From positions 2,914,001-2,978,000 of the forward strand of contig NC_015458.1 in assembly GCF_000209655.1 (NCBI RefSeq): a DNA stretch of 64,000 nt, in the 5' to 3' direction. The notes beneath the pieces are model-generated. The model was not told where the DNA came from, ran no database searches, and saw only the letters and a list, made by a program, of their open reading frames with translations. Positions 8,663-16,274 of this stretch are shown one piece after another. Origin of the DNA: Pusillimonas sp. T7-7 (GTDB lineage: Bacteria; Pseudomonadota; Gammaproteobacteria; Burkholderiales; Burkholderiaceae_B). Both the position numbers and the translations under genes were made by a program. Position 1 is the stretch's first letter, and the number at the start of each line of letters is the position of its first letter.

Positions 8663-8702
8663 CGATGAACAATGCCTCGCGCATCGTAGGCAAACACATC
8701 AT
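8628..8702 (-). CDS. candidate 24-codon small ORF in the rpoH-antiporter gap
   Basis: On the minus strand an ATG-ATG at 8702 opens 24 codons ending in TGA at 8628-8630; an internal ATG gives an 18-residue version beginning MREALFIVRFGF. The end reads FSSSPPF, and those codons form the C/U-rich loop of the hairpin at 8622-8662. The stop codon abuts the second arm. No good ribosome-binding site is seen. It may be a leader peptide or a chance ORF. The remaining bases of the 8470-8817 gap show no other gene. Confidence 0.3.
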   Translation of the reverse strand: MMCLPTMREALFIVRFGFSSSPPF

Positions 8703-8817
8703 TCATACAGGCTTAGTCAGGGCAAATGCAAATAAGTTCTGCTTCTATCTGCCGGAGGTGTAAAAGAGTATTTCGGGCTACTGGCGTAAAGAGCGCCATC
8801 TGGCCGGCAGGAAGCGC

Positions 8818-9699
8818 TCAGCCTGCCAGCGCTACACGCAGCTTTTTGAACGCCGCCGCTTCAATCTGACGGATGCGCTCGGCCGAAACACCGAACTCCG
8901 CTGCCAGCTCATGCAGGGTTGCGCCGCCCTCGTCCTGGAGCCAGCGGGCCTGAACGATGCGGCGTGAGCGCTCGTCCAGCACATCTAAGGCATCGGCCAG
9001 CCCAGAGCCTTGAAGCGCGTCGTAAGCCCGGCGCTCAAGCACGCGCGAGGGCTCTTGCTGCCCTTCGTCGGATAAATAAGCGATAGGAGCGTAGCCGTCT
9101 TCGTCGTCATTGCTTTCAAGTGCAAATTCCCGACCGGACATGCGGACTTCCATTTCGCTGACGTCTTCGGGGCGCACATTGAGTTCACGTGCGATTTCGT
9201 TGACCTGCTCGGTGTCTAGCGTTTGGCCATCGGGACGCATGCGGCGCAGGTTGAAAAACAATTTGCGCTGCGCCTTGGTCGTGGCGACCTTGACCAGACG
9301 CCAATTGCGCACAATGTATTCGTGGATTTCAGCCTTGATCCAGTGAACGGCAAAAGACACCAAACGCACCCCGCGTTCGGGGTCAAAACGTTTTACCGCC
9401 TTCATCAGGCCCACATTGCCTTCCTGGATGAGGTCGGCATGCGCCAGCCCGTAGCCCAGGTATTGACGCGCAATGGACACCACCAAGCGCAGGTGCGAAG
9501 TAATCAGTTGCCGCGCAGCATCAAGATCGTCGTGATCGCGCAGGCGCTTACCCAAGCTCGTTTCTTCCTCTTGCGTGAGCATGGGCAAGCGATTGACGGC
9601 GCTGATATAGGCCTCGATCGTGCCTAAAGCACCCGGGTTGGAAATTGCCATGGCCAATTGATTATTGGACAGGGTCAAAGATTGCGAACTGTGAGTCAT
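8818..9699 (-). CDS. rpoH: RNA polymerase heat-shock sigma factor RpoH (sigma-32)
   Basis: The protein has 293 residues with the full set of sigma-70 regions: region 2 (DLIQEGNVGLMKAVKRFDPE, then FAVHWIKAEIHEYIV), region 3, and region 4 with the helix-turn-helix TLHELAAEFGVSAERIRQIE. The RpoH box, QRKLFFNLR at residues 144-152, separates it from housekeeping sigma factors. RpoH directs transcription of chaperone and protease genes. A good Shine-Dalgarno (AGGAGG) precedes the start at 9699. The promoter region carries a perfect CIRCE operator at 9743-9769, so HrcA control of this sigma factor gene is predicted. Confidence 0.97.
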   Translation of the reverse strand: MTHSSQSLTLSNNQLAMAISNPGALGTIEAYISAVNRLPMLTQEEETSLGKRLRDHDDLDAARQLITSHLRLVVSIARQYLGYGLAHADLIQEGNVGLMKAVKRFDPERGVRLVSFAVHWIKAEIHEYIVRNWRLVKVATTKAQRKLFFNLRRMRPDGQTLDTEQVNEIARELNVRPEDVSEMEVRMSGREFALESNDDEDGYAPIAYLSDEGQQEPSRVLERRAYDALQGSGLADALDVLDERSRRIVQARWLQDEGGATLHELAAEFGVSAERIRQIEAAAFKKLRVALAG

Positions 9700-9736
9700 T
9701 GGGCGATCCGTCCTCCTGAAAAACCGTACTGATTAC

Positions 9737-9742
9737 ATTATA
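9737..9742 (-). promoter_or_regulatory. -10 box of the rpoH promoter
   Basis: The minus strand reads TATAAT here, immediately downstream of the CIRCE element. The -35 region would fall inside the CIRCE sequence and is weak. HrcA bound to CIRCE would therefore cover the promoter. Confidence 0.6.
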
Positions 9743-9769
9743 TTAGCACTCTGGACAACAGAGTGCTAA
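9743..9769. promoter_or_regulatory. CIRCE operator (HrcA-binding site)
   Basis: The sequence is TTAGCACTC-N9-GAGTGCTAA, an exact match to the CIRCE consensus with the canonical 9-base spacer. HrcA represses heat-shock genes through this element. It lies 43 bases upstream of rpoH on one side and 98 bases upstream of the binding-protein gene start on the other. The adjacent TATAAT on the minus strand indicates that rpoH is the target. Confidence 0.95.
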
Positions 9770-9867
9770 TACCCAGGGCGTTTCCACATGAGATATAAAG
9801 TAAGATCGTTTTTTCGATGAAAAGTTCATGTTCAGCGCCCATTTTGACCCTCTACCGAGACAAATCC

Positions 9868-11025
9868 ATGTCATTTAGAAAACTTACGCTTTTTGCCGCC
9901 TTATTTGCCGCCATTGGTTTGGGTTCTGCTGCTCCGGGCTACGCCCAGGTCAAGATAGGCGTGGTCACCTCGGCCACCGGCCCTACCGCCATGGTTGGCA
10001 TCCCGCAAAAGAACACGGTTCCCCTGCTCCCCACGCAAGTTGGCGACCTGAGCGTGGAATATATTTCGCTGGACGATGCCAGCGACCCCACGCAAACTGT
10101 CACCAGCGTCAAAAAGCTGCTGAGCGAAGAAAAGATTGATGCCCTGATCGGCCCGACCGGCTCGCCCAATGCCATGAGTGTCATCCAATTCATGGCTGAA
10201 ACCGGTACACCCATGCTGGCGCCCGTCGGCACGGCTTCCGTTGTGCTGCCCATGACACCAGAAAAGAAATGGGTGTTCAAAACCACCCAGAATGACGATA
10301 TTATTGCCAAGGCACTGGTTGACCACATGGTCCAGTCCGGCGTCAAGACGGCGGGCTTCATCGGTTTTAACGATGCCTATGGCGAAAACTGGCTCAAGGT
10401 GTTTACCGAGCTGGCCCAGGAAAACAATATCAAGCTCATCGCCGTCGAACGCTACCAGCGTTCTGACAGCTCTGTCACAGGCCAGGCGCTCAAAGTGCTG
10501 TCGGCCAAGCCCGATGCCGTGTTAATTGCCGGTACTGGTACGGCCGCCGCACTGCCACAAACCACGCTGGCCAAGCAAGGCTACAAAGGCCAGTTCTATC
10601 AAACCCACGGCGCCGCCCTGCCCGCCTTCTTGAAGCAGGCAGGGAAAGCGGCCGAAGGCACCATATTGGCTGCCAGCCTGATGCTTGTGCTGCCTGAAAT
10701 CGCCGACACGAATCCAGCCAAGAAAAACGCCACCAACTACATCACCCGCTACCAGGAAAAATACGGCGAGAAACCCGCCACCTTCGGCGCCAACGTATAC
10801 GACGCCGGCCTGCTGCTTGAGCAAGCCATTCCGCAAGCCGCCAAAGTTGCCCAGCCTGGCACCAAAGAGTTTCGCAGCGCGCTGCGCGACGCGTTGGAGC
10901 AAACGAAAGAGCTAGTGGCCACCCAGGGCGTCTACAACATGAGTCCAGAAGATCACAGCGGCTTCGATGAACGGGGCCGCGAACTGATCACCGTGCAAGA
11001 CGGCCAGTGGAAGTTGCTTAAGTAA
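9868..11025 (+). CDS. Liv-type ABC transporter substrate-binding protein, orphan
   Basis: The start is placed at ATG 9868 because it opens a clean signal peptide (SFRKLTLFAALFAAIGLGSA, cleavage near PGYAQ). An upstream in-frame ATG at 9817 would add 17 non-signal residues. The mature protein (about 360 residues) is a periplasmic-binding-protein type I (Peripla_BP_6) domain, with VKIGVVTSATGP at its start and a DPTQTVTSVKKLLSEEKIDALIGPTGS segment. Such proteins capture branched-chain amino acids, amides or small organic acids. No permease or ATPase gene is nearby, so it presumably shares a transporter encoded elsewhere. A terminator follows at 11044. Confidence 0.88.
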   Translation: MSFRKLTLFAALFAAIGLGSAAPGYAQVKIGVVTSATGPTAMVGIPQKNTVPLLPTQVGDLSVEYISLDDASDPTQTVTSVKKLLSEEKIDALIGPTGSPNAMSVIQFMAETGTPMLAPVGTASVVLPMTPEKKWVFKTTQNDDIIAKALVDHMVQSGVKTAGFIGFNDAYGENWLKVFTELAQENNIKLIAVERYQRSDSSVTGQALKVLSAKPDAVLIAGTGTAAALPQTTLAKQGYKGQFYQTHGAALPAFLKQAGKAAEGTILAASLMLVLPEIADTNPAKKNATNYITRYQEKYGEKPATFGANVYDAGLLLEQAIPQAAKVAQPGTKEFRSALRDALEQTKELVATQGVYNMSPEDHSGFDERGRELITVQDGQWKLLK

Positions 11026-11043
11026 TAAGTGTAAGCGCCATGC

Positions 11044-11080
11044 AAAAGCGGCTCTTTCATTGTGAAAGAGCCGCTTTTTT
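11044..11080. terminator. bidirectional terminator between convergent genes
   Basis: AAAAGCGGCTCTTTCA and its complement enclose a 3-base loop, with A and T runs on the flanks that give U tails in both directions. It serves the binding-protein gene (plus) and fghA (minus). Confidence 0.9.
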
Positions 11081-11111
11081 GTACCGCTCGAGCTATAAAC
11101 AGATAGACGGG

Positions 11112-11981
11112 TCAACCGCCCCGCAAACGCTCTGCGTGGAAATCGATATGGTCCTGCATGAAGGTCGAGATAAAGTAGTAGCCGTGGTCGTAGCCTTCGT
11201 GGCGGCGCAGTATCAAGGGTTGGCCTGCATGTGCACAGGCCGCCTCGAAGGATTCCGGGTGCAGTTGCTCGGCCAGAAACCCATCGGCCAGACCCTGGTC
11301 TATCAATATGCCTCGCGGAAACGGATTCTGCGATTTTTCCATGAGCAGCGATGCGTCATGGTCAGCCCAGGCTTGGCGGTCTGAACCCAAATAGCCCGAA
11401 AAAGCTTTTTCGCCCCAAGGGCATCGAGTGGCCGCGGCAATGGGCGCAAAAGCGGAAACCGACTGGAATTTATCGGAATGCTTTTGTGCCAGCACCAATG
11501 CGCCGTGCCCGCCCATGGAATGGCCAAAAATCCCCACGCAAGCCGCCTGACCGGGTAAGGCTGTGGTGACGATGTCGAATAATTCATCTGCCACATAGCT
11601 TTCCATGCGGTAGTGGCGGCTCCAGGGCTCTTGCGTGGCATCCAGATAAAAGCCCGCAGCTGTTCCGAAATCCCAGCTGTCGTCCTCGCCTTCTATTCCC
11701 GCGCCGCGCGGGCTAGTGTCTGGCGCCACCAGCATCAGGCCATGTTGAGCCGCCAAGCGCTGGGCGCCCCCCTTGATCATGAAGGTTTCTTCGGTGCACG
11801 TCAGGCCCGCCAGGTAAAACAGGACGGGCACGCGCCCTTCATTCGCCTGCTGCGGAATGAACACCGAAAAACGCATGGGCAAGCCTATGGCTTCGGAATT
11901 GTGCCGGTAGTAGCGTTGAACACCGTCAAAGCACCGATGCTCGCTGAGCAGCTCAAGAGCTTCCAGTTTGGGGCTGGACAT
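11112..11981 (-). CDS. fghA: S-formylglutathione hydrolase
   Basis: The protein has 289 residues of the esterase D family. It hydrolyses S-formylglutathione to formate and glutathione, the second step of glutathione-dependent formaldehyde oxidation. The nucleophile is the Ser of GHSMGGHGAL, the acid is in GLADGFL and the His is in GYDHGYYFI. The oxyanion element FYLAGLTCTEETFM is typical of the family. The start codon overlaps the frmA stop by one base, so the two enzymes are translationally coupled. Confidence 0.96.
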   Translation of the reverse strand: MSSPKLEALELLSEHRCFDGVQRYYRHNSEAIGLPMRFSVFIPQQANEGRVPVLFYLAGLTCTEETFMIKGGAQRLAAQHGLMLVAPDTSPRGAGIEGEDDSWDFGTAAGFYLDATQEPWSRHYRMESYVADELFDIVTTALPGQAACVGIFGHSMGGHGALVLAQKHSDKFQSVSAFAPIAAATRCPWGEKAFSGYLGSDRQAWADHDASLLMEKSQNPFPRGILIDQGLADGFLAEQLHPESFEAACAHAGQPLILRRHEGYDHGYYFISTFMQDHIDFHAERLRGG

Positions 11982-13087
11982 CAGTACACCACCACAGAGC
12001 GGATGGATTCGCCTCGTTTCATGAGGTCGAAGCCATCGTTGATCTGGTCCAGTGACAGCTTATGCGTGATCAGGTCATCGATGTTGATCTTGCCGTCCAT
12101 ATACCAGTCGACGATTTTTGGTACATCGGTACGGCCGCGCGCGCCGCCAAAGGCCGAACCTTTCCATTCGCGGCCGGTGACCAGCTGGAAGGGCCGGGTT
12201 GCAATCTCGGCGCCAGCTTCGGCGACCCCGATAATAATGGACTGGCCCCAGCCGCGATGGCAGCATTCCAGCGCCTGGCGCATAACCTTGGTATTGCCTA
12301 TGCACTCGAAAGAATAGTCGGCGCCGCCGTCAGTCAGCTGAATGATGTGATCGACGACGTTGTCGACTTCGTTCGGATTGATGAAGTGCGTCATGCCGAA
12401 CTTGCGCGCCATGGCTTCGCGTTCAGGGTTCAGGTCTACGCCTATGATTTTGTCGGCCCCAACCATTTTGGCGCCTTGTATCACGTTAAGCCCTATGCCC
12501 CCCAGGCCGAATACCACCACATTGGCGCCTGCTTCGACCTTGGCGGTAAACAGCACGGCGCCCAGGCCTGTTGTAACGCCGCAGCCTATGTAGCAGACCT
12601 TGTCGAAGGGTGCATCGTTGCGTATTTTGGCGAGCGCGATCTCGGGCACCACAATGTGATTGGAAAATGTGGACGTGCCCATATAGTGATGCACGGGCTT
12701 GCCGCCCACCGTAAAGCGCGATGTGCCATCGGGCATCAGGCCCTTGCCCTGGGTGGCGCGTATGGCGGTGCACAGATTGGTTTTGCGTGACAGGCACGAT
12801 TTGCACTGACGGCATTCGGGCGTATAAAGCGGGATGACATGGTCGCCAGCCTTGAGCGAGGTGACCCCTGGGCCGGCCTCCAGTACGACGCCTGCGCCCT
12901 CATGGCCCAGAATCGACGGGAAAATACCTTCGGGATCAGCGCCAGACAAGGTGTAGTAATCAGTATGGCAAATGCCGGTCGCCTTGATTTCGACCAGTAC
13001 TTCGCCGGCCTTGGGGCCGGCCAGCTCGACGTCTTCGATGGTCAGTGGTGCGCCTGCCTTCCAGGCAATTGCCGCTTTTGTTTTCAT
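11981..13087 (-). CDS. frmA: S-(hydroxymethyl)glutathione dehydrogenase (class III alcohol dehydrogenase)
   Basis: The protein has 368 residues, the usual length. It oxidises the formaldehyde-glutathione adduct with NAD+. The catalytic zinc ligands are in [10 protein letters not shown] and GHEGAGVV, the structural zinc cysteines are in [15 protein letters not shown], and the Rossmann motif is GLGGIGLNV. It heads a two-gene operon with fghA. No frmR-type regulator gene is adjacent. A 16-base palindrome (13146-13161) lies 59 bases upstream and could be an operator. Confidence 0.97.
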   Translation of the reverse strand: MKTKAAIAWKAGAPLTIEDVELAGPKAGEVLVEIKATGICHTDYYTLSGADPEGIFPSILGHEGAGVVLEAGPGVTSLKAGDHVIPLYTPECRQCKSCLSRKTNLCTAIRATQGKGLMPDGTSRFTVGGKPVHHYMGTSTFSNHIVVPEIALAKIRNDAPFDKVCYIGCGVTTGLGAVLFTAKVEAGANVVVFGLGGIGLNVIQGAKMVGADKIIGVDLNPEREAMARKFGMTHFINPNEVDNVVDHIIQLTDGGADYSFECIGNTKVMRQALECCHRGWGQSIIIGVAEAGAEIATRPFQLVTGREWKGSAFGGARGRTDVPKIVDWYMDGKINIDDLITHKLSLDQINDGFDLMKRGESIRSVVVY

Positions 13088-13145
13088 ACCTGCTCCTGAT
13101 GACTGTTTGCAAAGCCATGGCGTTCGTCAGCAACACCATGCACAA

Positions 13146-13161
13146 GATGGGCAAGCCCATC
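13146..13161. promoter_or_regulatory. short palindrome upstream of frmA
   Basis: GATGGGC-AA-GCCCATC has perfect 7-base arms around a 2-base centre in the 152-base gap between clsB and frmA. It could be an operator for frmA-fghA, but no cognate regulator is visible in the window. Confidence 0.3.
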
Positions 13162-13239
13162 AGTTTCCATGATGTTAAACGAAAAAAAACGACGATGTTC
13201 CGATAATAGACGACGTTAGGCCGGATTTTCAGCTTCCCA

Positions 13240-14469
13240 TCAGTATTCCGACGATTTGCCCGTCAGCGCCACACCGAAACGCAGCAGGAAATAAGAGCAG
13301 GCGTCGGTCCAGCGGCCCAGCCAACCGCGCCGCTCCAGGCTCTCCTCGGTTACTCGTTGTGCATTGTCTTGAATTTCAAGCTCCAGCGCAGCTGCGAGCT
13401 CCTGGGCGAAATCGTCGCCACGCACATAAACATTGGCTTCGCGCGCCAGCAAAAGGCTGAAGGGATCAAGATTCGACGAACCCACCATGGCGCAGTCGTC
13501 CATCACCGCCACTTTGGCATGCAGATAGCTTGCCATATATTCGTACAGCTCTATTCCGTCATCCAGCAGCTTGCAATACATGTACCGGGACGCCCGGTAT
13601 TGCATGGCATACTCAGACCTGCCCTGCAGCAGCAGCCGCACCCGTACGCCCCGCTGTGCAGCCCGCTCCAGCGCCTTAAGCAGGCCGCGCCTGGGGAAAA
13701 AATACGCATTGGCAATCAAGACTTCTTTTTGCGCATGCTTGACCGCCGTCATGTATACGTTTTCAATGGATTGGCGAAATCGTATATTGTCACGCAGCAG
13801 CAAGGCAGCGCGATGGCCGGGGTCGAATACAGGCTGCCTGGTCTTGCGCCGCGACTGCATCCATTGCCTTATGTTTTTCAGGCGCTGATAAAAGGCCTCC
13901 CAATCGTCCCGTTTGCGCCAGGCCATGCGCAGCCACAGGCTGCGTTGGGCCCGGACCACATCGTCAACAATCGGCCCCTTCAGGCTCACGGCAAAATCGA
14001 AACGCGGACGCGGCCCCTGCCCATCATCCGGGACGTCTACGTAATCGTCCAGAATATTGATGCCGCCTACGAACGCCAGGGCATTGTCGACGGTGGTAAC
14101 CTTGCGATGCAGCCGTCGCAGGCGCCGCAAATTAAAAAGGACGGCACGTAAGCCGGATGGCTCGGGCCGGTATACCCGGTACTGCGCGCCCATATCGGCC
14201 AACAGCTGCGTGATCTCCTGCACGTTATCCTGGCTGCCGAAGCCATCGATGACCACCCTTACCTTTACCCCGCGTTCACAAGCCAAGCGCAAATGATCAA
14301 GAACCAGTTCGCCGGTGCGGTCGAGGTTGAAAATATAGGTTTCCAGGTGCACGGCAAACTTGGCCGCATCAATGGCATCGCATAAGGCCGGGAAGAAGGC
14401 CTCGCCGTTACGGAGCAGATCGATCTGATTGCCGTCGTGCCATTTCAAACGCAAGTCTTTGCTTGCCAT
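13240..14469 (-). CDS. clsB: cardiolipin synthase ClsB (phospholipase D family)
   Basis: The protein has 409 residues with two phospholipase-D HKD motifs: HRKVTTVDNALAFVGG in the first half and YLHAKVAVMDDCAMVGSSN in the second. There is no N-terminal membrane pair, which fits ClsB rather than ClsA. The enzyme joins phosphatidylglycerol with another phospholipid headgroup donor to make cardiolipin at the inner membrane. It is the last gene of a minus-strand run with the hydrolase and the EEP-family gene, as is common in Burkholderiales. Confidence 0.9.
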   Translation of the reverse strand: MASKDLRLKWHDGNQIDLLRNGEAFFPALCDAIDAAKFAVHLETYIFNLDRTGELVLDHLRLACERGVKVRVVIDGFGSQDNVQEITQLLADMGAQYRVYRPEPSGLRAVLFNLRRLRRLHRKVTTVDNALAFVGGINILDDYVDVPDDGQGPRPRFDFAVSLKGPIVDDVVRAQRSLWLRMAWRKRDDWEAFYQRLKNIRQWMQSRRKTRQPVFDPGHRAALLLRDNIRFRQSIENVYMTAVKHAQKEVLIANAYFFPRRGLLKALERAAQRGVRVRLLLQGRSEYAMQYRASRYMYCKLLDDGIELYEYMASYLHAKVAVMDDCAMVGSSNLDPFSLLLAREANVYVRGDDFAQELAAALELEIQDNAQRVTEESLERRGWLGRWTDACSYFLLRFGVALTGKSSEY

Positions 14470-14497
14470 ACTCCTGCCCTGCCAGAATTGAACGGGC

Positions 14498-15367
14498 TTA
14501 CAAGCCCATTAGCTCAAGTATCGAACAGCTTAGCGCCGAATGCGAGTCCTGTAGATCCATCAGTATATTGAAATGGTTGACACCCGGAACCTCAAGAACA
14601 CGGGCCGGGTATCCCTGTGCCTGCCAGGCGGCCGCATACAGTTGACTTTGCCGCTTGAATTCGGCTGTTTCATGCTCCCCCCAAGCCAGCAGCAATGGAC
14701 AGCCACATTCCGGTAAATGAAACACGGGGCTCATGGCGCGCGCCAGCGGTACATCGAGCTGTGCCCAGGCATTGATATGGGTGTGCAGCAAAGGCCGCAA
14801 ATCGAACAAGCCGCTTATAGGGCTGGCGCTGTGCACGATATTGTCGGGAACATTCAGCGCTGCCTGCCATCCACCGGCCACCAGCATGCCCGCAAGATGT
14901 CCCCCGGCAGAGCTGCCGCTGACGTGAATGCGGGAAGCATCGCCATGGTAGCGCGCAATGTTTTTGTATACCCAGGCCAGGGCGCGACGGCATTGGTCGA
15001 CGATCAGCGGTAATGATGCGGCCGGCGCCAGCGAATAGTTGATCGTCACCACTGTGGCGCCGGCTGCAGTAAAAGCAGGCGCCATGAAAGAGGAGTCATC
15101 TTTCGACAGGGCCCGCCAGTAACCGCCGTGAATAAAGACGAACACCGGCGCACCCGCTCGGGCAGCCGGGAAAATATCCAGGGTCTCGTCCTGATGCGAA
15201 CCATAAGGTACCGACAATTCACCCTGCACCTGCTTGCGCGCCAGGGCACTGCTGTCGGCATATTCTTGAAGAAACGGCAGGCAGTCCGGCACTGAAGCGC
15301 GAGCATTATATTGCCGATCGATTTCGTCGGGCGTATAGGCCATGGGGTTGGCTTCCGGCACGGCCAT
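14498..15367 (-). CDS. alpha/beta hydrolase, kynurenine-formamidase/esterase-like
   Basis: The protein has 289 residues with the HSL-like esterase pattern: oxyanion motif FIHGGYWRALSKDD, nucleophile motif VSGSSAGGHLAG, and a late His in VPGVNHFNILM. Close families include kynurenine formamidase (KynB-unrelated type) and general carboxylesterases; the substrate cannot be fixed. Its start lies two bases downstream of the EEP gene stop, so the two are co-translated. No tryptophan-degradation gene is nearby, which argues against a dedicated kynurenine role. Confidence 0.8.
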   Translation of the reverse strand: MAVPEANPMAYTPDEIDRQYNARASVPDCLPFLQEYADSSALARKQVQGELSVPYGSHQDETLDIFPAARAGAPVFVFIHGGYWRALSKDDSSFMAPAFTAAGATVVTINYSLAPAASLPLIVDQCRRALAWVYKNIARYHGDASRIHVSGSSAGGHLAGMLVAGGWQAALNVPDNIVHSASPISGLFDLRPLLHTHINAWAQLDVPLARAMSPVFHLPECGCPLLLAWGEHETAEFKRQSQLYAAAWQAQGYPARVLEVPGVNHFNILMDLQDSHSALSCSILELMGL

Positions 15368-15369
15368 GA

Positions 15370-16230
15370 TCAGGGCAGCTCCAACTCGGCATAAAGCGGC
15401 GCGTGATCTGAAATCTGCTTCCAGGGCACACCCTGCAAGACACGGGCCTTGCGCACTGCGAAGCCGCGCTGATAGATACGATCAAGTCGCAGCCAGGGAA
15501 ATGCCGCGGGAAAGGTACGAGGTGGCGGCGTCATGCGCGCCGCACCATTGATGCCCAGTTCATGCACCGTTGCCGCAAGCGGTGTCGGCGACACACCTCG
15601 CAGTGTATTGCGCAGCCGCGTAACCGAGTGGCGCAGCAAACGTGGGCCCGGGTCGTGGTGGGGTGCAATGGCAAAGACTTCGTACAGGCCCAGCTGTTGC
15701 ACAAACAAGGGAGCCAGTCGATTGCTCCAGTCGTTGAAATCACCAGCGATAAGCATGGGTTCACCCTCGGGCACCATGCGCTTGATGCGCTCGACCAGAG
15801 CGGCTACCTGGCGCGAGCGCCCGCCCGCAAACAGGCCCAAGTGCACCACCAGGCAATGCACGGACACACCCTGTACTTCGATCAAGGCATGCAAGAGTCC
15901 GCGCTGTTCGAGCCTGTGATCGGAGATATCCTGATTCTCGTGCTCCAGTATCGGATAGCGCGACAACAGGGCATTGCCGTGATCCGTATGTGGGCGTATG
16001 GCATTGCAGCCATACGCAGCGTGCATATTCAGAGCCGCAGCCAGGAATTCGTGCTGCGTATCCAGGCTCAGGCGCTGGTCGTTGCGGCCTTGCACTTCTT
16101 GCAGAAAGAGCAGATCGGGGTGCAAGCCGTACAACCCAAGCCTTAAGTCAGACAACGATTCACGACCGCCCGTTGCGGAACGGCCTTTGTGTATGTTGTA
16201 GCTGACGACCCGGATCACTGACACCGGCAC
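15370..16230 (-). CDS. endonuclease/exonuclease/phosphatase family protein
   Basis: The protein has 286 residues with the EEP fold motifs in order: SYNIHKGRS near the start, the Mg-binding Glu in LFLQEVQG, LVVHLGLF, AGDFNDWSN and the C-terminal SDHAPLYAEL. Members cleave phosphodiester bonds in nucleic acids or phospholipids. The operon with clsB suggests a link to phospholipid metabolism, but that is an inference from context. There is no signal peptide. Confidence 0.88.
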   Translation of the reverse strand: MPVSVIRVVSYNIHKGRSATGGRESLSDLRLGLYGLHPDLLFLQEVQGRNDQRLSLDTQHEFLAAALNMHAAYGCNAIRPHTDHGNALLSRYPILEHENQDISDHRLEQRGLLHALIEVQGVSVHCLVVHLGLFAGGRSRQVAALVERIKRMVPEGEPMLIAGDFNDWSNRLAPLFVQQLGLYEVFAIAPHHDPGPRLLRHSVTRLRNTLRGVSPTPLAATVHELGINGAARMTPPPRTFPAAFPWLRLDRIYQRGFAVRKARVLQGVPWKQISDHAPLYAELELP

Positions 16231-16274
16231 CCTCCTTGCGATAATTACCGTGTAATACTAACAGCTACCTTGTA

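Noticed and set aside
8557..8763. Plus-strand 68-codon ORF in the rpoH-antiporter gap
   Set aside because: It crosses the intrinsic terminator palindrome and the hairpin, has no ribosome-binding site or recognisable domain, and looks like a chance frame.
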